This document shows, piece by piece, positions 29,603-34,341 of a DNA stretch of 34,341 bases. The stretch comes from Akkermansiaceae bacterium. GTDB taxonomy: Bacteria > Verrucomicrobiota > Verrucomicrobiia > Verrucomicrobiales > Akkermansiaceae. Below the pieces are notes generated by a model. It saw nothing but the letters and a program-made list of their open reading frames with translations, ran no database searches and was not told the DNA's origin. The number at the start of each line of letters is the position of its first letter. The first letter of the stretch is position 1. Where the stretch lies: positions 1 to 34,341 of the forward strand of contig CAIXKE010000090.1 of NCBI GenBank assembly GCA_903919975.1. The letters run 5' to 3'. Both the position numbers and the translations under genes were made by a program.

Positions 29603-32278
29603 ATGAACATGAACGACGAAACTCCATTCACTGCCCACGGCGACGAACCGGTTGAAGCCCGGATTGTTTCCTGGGTGCTTGGCGAGGCATCCGCCTTCGA
29701 GGTGGCGGAGTTGGAACGGCTTTGCGAGGAGCGGCCGGAGTTGATGGTTTTCAAACGCCGCATGGCTGCGGTCCATGGCTTAGTCACCGAGGCGGAGAAA
29801 CCGCGCTTCAATCATGCATGGAAACTCCCGGCGGAAAAACGTCGGCCTCTCGATGAGATCATCGGAGAGGAAAAACCGGTTTGTGTGGATTTCGAAAAAG
29901 AAAAACGCAGCCGCCATAGTGGAAGGCGGGCGTTTCTAGCGATTGCCGCGTGTTTGATTTTAACGGTGGTGGTGGCAGGACTCATGGCTCCCATGACGAT
30001 GCGACAGAGCAGGAAGGCTGATGTCGCGGAGGCGCAGAGCATGGCAAGACAACGCGAGATGGCAGCGATGGAAGATCAGGAAATGAGTGAAGGGATGCAA
30101 GCCCTTCGCACCGACCTCCCGCGAGAACTCATCGAAGGCACGCCGAAGCCGATCGTTCTTCCAGGACAAACGCCATCGAATGAAAAAGCCCAGCGGGATG
30201 CGCCTGCGGCCAGTTATCACATGGAAGCAGATGCCTCGATGTCAAAGAGAGCGGTGACTGAGTCCTCACTCAAACCCTCCTCGCCATCGTCATCCATGGC
30301 AAAGGTGATTGCGGCGAGCGAAACTTCGTCCGTGGCGATTCCAACTCCGGATGTCGATGTGGCCACTCCATCTCTCGACTTTGGAGCCGGTAGTGATATT
30401 GGAGATGGCAGGGGCGGTTCTGGTAGTGGCGAAGGCCTAGCAAACGTGCCCGCCGCGCAGAGTGAGCGGAGCAATGATGGAACCATCGTGACGGGAAGCG
30501 TCAGTGTCCTTGCGGATGCAAAAGAAGGTGCGAAGCGCGAATATGAAGACATGCTGCGCAAGGATCCTTCCAACGCAGCAACCGGCAAGGGTATGGAGCA
30601 AATCGCATCCGCAAAGTCCGACTACTATCGCGCTGCCTATGATCACACACGGGCAGAGTTGCTCACTGGGACTGACGCGGCACAAGAGCCGAAAGCACTA
30701 GCCGAAGGCAAAGACAAAGATCGTGCGCCATCCGAAAAAACAGAGTTGGCATTGAATGAAGATTTAAAGAACAAGGAATTGGAAGGATTTATCAATTATG
30801 GTGCACCTATTGCGGGTGAAGATGATGCACGGGCGAAGCTCTTGGCTGAAGTGGACAAGGCATGGGAATTGGAAGCTCCTGCAGATAAGGCGGAGATCAA
30901 TAATACGGTGAAAGCCAAGAAAATGGCGAAGGCGGCAACGCCCAAGGTCGATCTCACCAAGCTGATGGAGGAAATCGCCGCCTCTGAAGATCCGTATTCC
31001 ACCTTCTCCCTCAACATCAGCGACGCTTCGTTTCAAATCGCGCAAGCTGCGCTGGCCAAGGGCGAGCGCCCGGATCCGGCGGGCATCAAGGTGGAGCAGT
31101 TTTACAATGCCGTGAACTACGGCGATCCCGCATCCGCTGCGGGTGAACCGGTTTCCTGTGTCATCGAACAAGCCGCGCATCCGGTGATCCCGGGGCGCAT
31201 CCTGGTGCGCGTGGCGCTGAAAACCGCTGCTGCCGGTCGCTCCGCCGCGCAACCATTGCGGCTCACGTTGTTAGTCGATCAATCCGGATCGATGGTGCGC
31301 GCCAACCGCCGCGAGGCGATGGAAGCGGCGATGCGCAGCCTCGGCTCCTTGCTCACCGACAAGGACCTTGTCACGGTCATCGGATTCACCCGCACATCGC
31401 GTCTGCTGGCCGTTGACATGAAGGGCAACGAGGTCGGGGAAAACCTTGCGGGCTTGGTGAACCAGGCGGTCAGCGAGGGCGGCACCAACCTGGAGGAAGC
31501 CATCAAGCTCGCCGAACAAAAAGCCATGAGGCAGAAACTCGCGGGCGCGCAGAATCGCATCGTGCTCTTTACCGATGGAGCGGCCAATCTCGGCGATGCC
31601 GATCCGCAGCGGCTCGCGGCGAAAGTCGAGCAACTCCGCCAACAAGGCATCGCCTTCGACATTGCGGGCATCGCTGCCGATGATTTGAACGACGAGTTGT
31701 TAGCCGAACTCGCCCGCAAGGGGAACGGCCGGTATTCCGTAGTCGGCAAGGGAGAAAACCAGATTTTTTCCAAACAACTCGCCGGACCCTTCCGACCCGT
31801 CGCAGAGAACGTTAAAGTGCAAGTGCGCTTCAACCCAGAACGCGTGGCCCGCTATAAACTCATCGGTTTCGAAAAAGACCGCCTCAAGACCGAAAACTTC
31901 CGCAATGATGCCGGGAACACCGCCAAACTCGCCGCCGAGGAAGCGGGAGTGGCGATCTATCAGGTTGAACCGTTGGCCGAAGGCAGCGGCGAGATCGGCG
32001 AGGTGAGTGTGCGGTTCCGCGACACCGCCAGCGGCGAAATGGTCGAACGCATGTGGACCATCACACACAATCCCGCCACACCCTCAGTCGACCGCGCCGC
32101 ACCATCGATGCAGCTCGCCGTGCTGTCCATGCTCGCAGGCGAAAAACTCAAAGGTGGACCGCTCGCCGATGCAATCGACTTCAATAACTTCTCCCAAGCC
32201 CATGCCACCGTGAAGCAGGCCTTTGGGCAAGACACTCGCGTGTCAGAGATGTTGCGCATGGTCAATGCGCTGAAGTGA
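29603..32278 (+). CDS. Transmembrane anti-sigma-like/von Willebrand A (YfbK-type) protein
   Basis: 891 residues from the ATG at 29603; a GTG at 29567, overlapping the sigma stop, would add 12 residues encoded by the tandem repeat. Order: cytoplasmic head (about 20-60: ARIVSWVLGEASAFEVAELE) like anti-sigma N-termini of this group; one membrane span about 109-131 (RAFLAIAACLILTVVVAGLM); a low-complexity linker to about 460; a YfbK-type domain (YSTFSLNISDASFQIAQAAL, with VEQFYNAVNYGDP); a vWA domain with MIDAS residues LLVDQSGSMVRANR (about 557) and LFTDGAANLGD (about 652); and a DUF3520-like C-terminus (FNPERVARYKLIGFEKDRL). I infer that it senses an envelope ligand with the vWA part and holds the sigma factor with its head. 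Confidence 0.85.
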   Translation: MNMNDETPFTAHGDEPVEARIVSWVLGEASAFEVAELERLCEERPELMVFKRRMAAVHGLVTEAEKPRFNHAWKLPAEKRRPLDEIIGEEKPVCVDFEKEKRSRHSGRRAFLAIAACLILTVVVAGLMAPMTMRQSRKADVAEAQSMARQREMAAMEDQEMSEGMQALRTDLPRELIEGTPKPIVLPGQTPSNEKAQRDAPAASYHMEADASMSKRAVTESSLKPSSPSSSMAKVIAASETSSVAIPTPDVDVATPSLDFGAGSDIGDGRGGSGSGEGLANVPAAQSERSNDGTIVTGSVSVLADAKEGAKREYEDMLRKDPSNAATGKGMEQIASAKSDYYRAAYDHTRAELLTGTDAAQEPKALAEGKDKDRAPSEKTELALNEDLKNKELEGFINYGAPIAGEDDARAKLLAEVDKAWELEAPADKAEINNTVKAKKMAKAATPKVDLTKLMEEIAASEDPYSTFSLNISDASFQIAQAALAKGERPDPAGIKVEQFYNAVNYGDPASAAGEPVSCVIEQAAHPVIPGRILVRVALKTAAAGRSAAQPLRLTLLVDQSGSMVRANRREAMEAAMRSLGSLLTDKDLVTVIGFTRTSRLLAVDMKGNEVGENLAGLVNQAVSEGGTNLEEAIKLAEQKAMRQKLAGAQNRIVLFTDGAANLGDADPQRLAAKVEQLRQQGIAFDIAGIAADDLNDELLAELARKGNGRYSVVGKGENQIFSKQLAGPFRPVAENVKVQVRFNPERVARYKLIGFEKDRLKTENFRNDAGNTAKLAAEEAGVAIYQVEPLAEGSGEIGEVSVRFRDTASGEMVERMWTITHNPATPSVDRAAPSMQLAVLSMLAGEKLKGGPLADAIDFNNFSQAHATVKQAFGQDTRVSEMLRMVNALK

Positions 32279-32301
32279 TAAATTAATCAGATTTTACAGA
32301 A

Positions 32302-32341
32302 TTGAAGTCATTATTGTATAGAACTTATATCACTCTACAAT
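32302..32341 (+). promoter_or_regulatory. Candidate promoter before the HGPD-repeat gene
   Basis: The 66-base spacer after the vWA gene is strikingly AT-rich. TTGAAG (32302-32307) and TATATC (32326-32331) are 18 bases apart. A second pair, TTGTAT (32314-32319) and TACAAT (32336-32341), is 16 apart but would put transcription at the ATG itself. Either suggests that the secreted protein and serpin form a separate transcript. Confidence 0.35.
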
Positions 32342-32344
32342 ACT

Positions 32345-32983
32345 ATGAAAATCCTAGCCACCATCCTTCTCATAACCGGTCTTACCATTGCTCAAGAAGC
32401 CGCTCCCAAAGACTGGTCTAGTTGGGCGAAATGGGCCGAGCAAATCTACCCTATCACCGATGATCAAGGCCATGGTCCTGACGTCGGTTCCGACGAATGG
32501 GCGAATGCCTTGGCGAAACGGCTCGGCATCATTGATGCCGCAAGCCACGGACCCGATCTCAAGTCCGACGAATGGCGGGTAGCGGTGGAGAAAAAAATTA
32601 AGCCTCAGGAACAGCGCGAGTTGTTGTCCGCCCACGAAACCACGGCCCGCTTCACTGGACTGAAAGAACACACCTGCATGGGCCGCACTTCCCTGTGCCC
32701 GTATCGTTGCGGGGAATCTGGCAAACTCGCCACTTTCGATATTATCGAATATATCAAATACGATAAACCCGGTGAATATGGAGACCCGAAACAGGAGCGA
32801 TTCCAGATCCTCATCGAGGATAATCAAAAGAACCTGAGAGTCCCGGCCGGGATCCATGCGGTGATTCTCGGGCTAAAACCCGGCGACACCGTCCATATGA
32901 AATGGAACCACGACTACGTCACCCGTGGTGGATCAAAGTCTCCTGAACGGGTGATTACGTTGTTAGAAAAGAAAGAGAAATAA
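32345..32983 (+). CDS. Secreted protein with duplicated HGPD motif and Cys cluster
   Basis: 212 residues, not a family I can name. Signal peptide about 1-17 (KILATILLITGLTIAQ). Then two tandem copies, 25 residues apart, of a short unit: GHGPDVGSDEWANALAKRLG (42-61) and SHGPDLKSDEWRVAVEKKI (67-85), each sharing HGPDxxSDEW. A Cys/His cluster follows (HTCMGRTSLCPYRCGESG, about 109-126), which could bind a metal or form disulfides. The C-terminal half (ERFQILIEDNQKNLRVPAGI, LKPGDTVHMKWNHDYVTRGG, SPERVITLLE) looks like a small beta-barrel. The serpin gene starts five bases after the stop, so the two are probably cotranscribed. The envelope or outside of the cell is the likely site. Confidence 0.8.
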   Translation: MKILATILLITGLTIAQEAAPKDWSSWAKWAEQIYPITDDQGHGPDVGSDEWANALAKRLGIIDAASHGPDLKSDEWRVAVEKKIKPQEQRELLSAHETTARFTGLKEHTCMGRTSLCPYRCGESGKLATFDIIEYIKYDKPGEYGDPKQERFQILIEDNQKNLRVPAGIHAVILGLKPGDTVHMKWNHDYVTRGGSKSPERVITLLEKKEK

Positions 32984-32988
32984 CGATC

Positions 32989-34263
32989 ATGAAAAAATCT
33001 TGCATACATTCCAATAGGCTTCGAGCTGCTCTCATTGGTATTGTCTTACTCGGCCACGGAGTCTCCGCGAATCCATCGGCGGTTGCTGATGGCATCAACA
33101 CCTTTGGACTCGAACTCCACCAACGCCTTGCGGCGGAAGGCGGCAACCGCGTCGCTTCACCGTGGTCGATTCAAAGCGCACTGGCTATAACTTATGCCGG
33201 ATCCTCCGGGAAAACCCGCGAGGAAATGGCCGCGACCCTGCATTTTCCCAAGGACGAAGCTGACGTGCACGCCGGGTTTGCAGCCATCGCCAAGAGCCTC
33301 ACCGATGTCGCCCGCCAAAGCCGTGAGCGTGTGGCGAATCCTAACCGCGAGGGCGGCCCGAATACGCCTCTTGAAATCAACGTCGCCAACCGACTCTTCG
33401 GTCAGGATGGTTATCCTTTTGAGAAACCGTTCCTCGATCTGGTCAAAACGACCTACGGCGCTCCGCTCGAAATCATGGATTTCAAAACCGCGCCCGAGCC
33501 ATCCCGCCGGCGCATCAATGGCTGGGTGGCTGCGCAGACCAAAGATCGTATCAAGGAACTCATTCCGGCGGGGATCATCACTGACGGCACCCGGCTTGTC
33601 CTTACCAATGCGGTGTATATGAAAGCCACTTGGGCCAGTGAGTTCCAAGAAGAAGCCGCCGCTCCGTTCTTCGTCGATGGCACGAAGGAGGTCAAAGTTC
33701 CCGGTTTGACCGGCCAGCGCACATTAGGTCATCTCAAGATCCCGGGCGGTGACATCGTCGCGATTCCTTACGCCGAGGAGACCTTACAATTTCTCCTCAT
33801 CATTCCCGAGGAAAAACAAGGACTCGCAGCATTGGAGAAAACCCTTAGCGCCAAAACGCTGCGTCAGGTCGCCGGCGCGGAGTTCAGAAAAATCAAACTG
33901 CATTTCCCTAAATTCAAACTCGAACCGGACAGCATCCGCCTGGCTGATCAGCTCAGCGCCATGGGCATGCCCACCGCCTTCGATAAACCGGCAGGTAGCG
34001 CGGATTTCTCGCGCATGGCGCCGCGCAAGCCTGATGACTATCTCTTGATCGATGAGGTCATCCACAAAGCGTTCATTGCCGTGGACCAATACGGCACCGA
34101 AGCCGCGGCCGCCACTGCCGTGCTCATGATACGGGCGACTTCGGCAAGGATCGATCCCGAAGAACCCTTGGAAATTCGTGCGGACCGCCCCTTCGCCTTC
34201 GCCATCCAGCATCGCGACAGCGGAGCTTGTCTGTTTCTCGGACGGGTGACTGATCCGCAGTGA
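32989..34263 (+). CDS. Secreted serpin (serine protease inhibitor)
   Basis: 424 residues. Serpins trap serine or cysteine proteases by a suicide mechanism. Signal peptide about 1-27 (LRAALIGIVLLGHGVSA). Serpin landmarks: RVASPWSIQSALAITYAGSSG (split for length: ASPWSIQSALAITYAG), INVANRLFGQDGY, INGWVAAQTKDRIKELIP, LVLTNAVYMKATWASEF, and FAFAIQHRDSGACLFLGRVTDP at the C-terminus. The reactive-loop hinge is DQYGTEAAAATAV (from about residue 365), with small residues at P12-P9 as in inhibitory serpins. The loop to RPF is about 34 residues against about 27 in alpha-1-antitrypsin, so P1 cannot be fixed; Arg lies in MIRAT and SARID. Inferred role: guard the envelope against host or competitor proteases. 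Confidence 0.95.
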   Translation: MKKSCIHSNRLRAALIGIVLLGHGVSANPSAVADGINTFGLELHQRLAAEGGNRVASPWSIQSALAITYAGSSGKTREEMAATLHFPKDEADVHAGFAAIAKSLTDVARQSRERVANPNREGGPNTPLEINVANRLFGQDGYPFEKPFLDLVKTTYGAPLEIMDFKTAPEPSRRRINGWVAAQTKDRIKELIPAGIITDGTRLVLTNAVYMKATWASEFQEEAAAPFFVDGTKEVKVPGLTGQRTLGHLKIPGGDIVAIPYAEETLQFLLIIPEEKQGLAALEKTLSAKTLRQVAGAEFRKIKLHFPKFKLEPDSIRLADQLSAMGMPTAFDKPAGSADFSRMAPRKPDDYLLIDEVIHKAFIAVDQYGTEAAAATAVLMIRATSARIDPEEPLEIRADRPFAFAIQHRDSGACLFLGRVTDPQ

Positions 34264-34288
34264 AGAATCATATCTAGAAATTACGATC

Positions 34289-34341
34289 ATGAAAACGGCT
34301 TGCAAAAATTCTAAGAGGCTACGGGCAGGATGCCCGCGCCA
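34289..34341 (+). CDS. Start of a second serpin-like gene, cut by window end
   Basis: From about 34276 the sequence repeats the serpin gene's own start: agaaa-t-acgatcatgaaaa, then cttgca, attc, aggct. By hand about 40 of 50 bases match the stretch at 32976-33025. The frame gives MKTACKNSKRLRAGCPR against MKKSCIHSNRLRA in the serpin. The match ends where the dispersed repeat begins (34322), so the copy may be broken, or a complete paralog may continue beyond the window. Confidence 0.5.
   Translation, partial: MKTACKNSKRLRAGCPR
34322..34341. repeat. Dispersed GC-rich repeat at the window edge
   Basis: CGGGC-AGGAT-GCCCG forms a 5-bp hairpin (34322-34336), then cgcca. Arms and tail match the repeat at 5091-5116 (gcccgcgcca in both). 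It lies within, or at the break of, the second serpin start. It may run past the edge. Confidence 0.55.

Noticed and set aside
1..34341. tRNA, rRNA, CRISPR array, prophage or insertion sequence
   Set aside because: No cloverleaf-like or rRNA sequence stands out in the spacers, no regular repeat-spacer array exists, and no integrase, transposase or phage gene is present.

Overview
The window reads as a stretch of chromosome from a free-living Gram-negative bacterium, most likely a member of Verrucomicrobiota (Verrucomicrobiales/Akkermansiaceae-like). Support: (i) the lexA operator fits TGTTC-N4-GAACA, the motif I recall for verrucomicrobial LexA; (ii) ECF sigma genes are paired with unusual membrane anti-sigma partners, one carrying a von Willebrand A domain; (iii) short GC-rich palindromic repeats (gcccgcgcca, gacattctgtc and gcagcaggctgc types) sit between genes; (iv) many secreted proteins of unknown function and few clear Shine-Dalgarno sequences. 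I see no phage, plasmid, transposase, CRISPR, rRNA or tRNA. Species cannot be fixed from this alone.

Layout, left to right. 1-290: palindromic repeat cluster. 291-2381: NAD-dependent DNA ligase with an odd hydrophobic N-terminal leader. 2586-5030: tightly coupled four-gene operon of ECF sigma factor, membrane anti-sigma protein, secreted protein and DUF1573-like protein, ending in a 13-codon stub and a repeat. 5204-5818 (-): lexA with its own operator. 5997-6767: secreted TPR protein. 6777-9068 (-): Tex. 9225-10994: PTS enzyme I, then a structured spacer with a small upstream ORF, then glycogen synthase (11230-12828). 12795-13922 (-): CapA-like protein, with a strong terminator just upstream that ends hsp20 (14023-14520, -). 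14870-16802: three ATGA-coupled genes for a DksA-like protein, an alpha/beta hydrolase and a phosphoribosyltransferase. 16813-18126 (-): ammonium transporter; 18210-19277 (-): recF. 19528-19875: PhnA/YjdM-like zinc ribbon protein. 25698 down to 19887 (-): plsY, gpsA, dedA and a SWIM/SNF2 helicase, apparently one transcript. 26407-25751 (-): lipoprotein cyclophilin. 27073-26498 (-): Uma2-type nuclease. 28842-27250 (-): MFS transporter with its own terminator. 28989-32278: second ECF sigma factor and a transmembrane anti-sigma/vWA fusion, joined by a 7-bp tandem repeat. 32345-34263: secreted protein with a duplicated HGPD motif, then a serpin. At 34289 a second copy of the serpin gene start begins and runs into a dispersed repeat at the window edge.

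How the genes work together. Most of the window is housekeeping: DNA repair (ligA, lexA, recF), phospholipid precursor synthesis (gpsA, plsY), carbon storage and its control (ptsI, glgA), and nitrogen uptake (amt). Three parts look more specialised: the two sigma/anti-sigma signalling modules that appear to read envelope state; the hsp20/DksA-like/hydrolase/phosphoribosyltransferase cluster, which resembles a stress island; and the right end, where a vWA sensor, an uncharacterised secreted Cys-cluster protein and a serpin lie together with a partial duplication. That right end is the best candidate for something undescribed.
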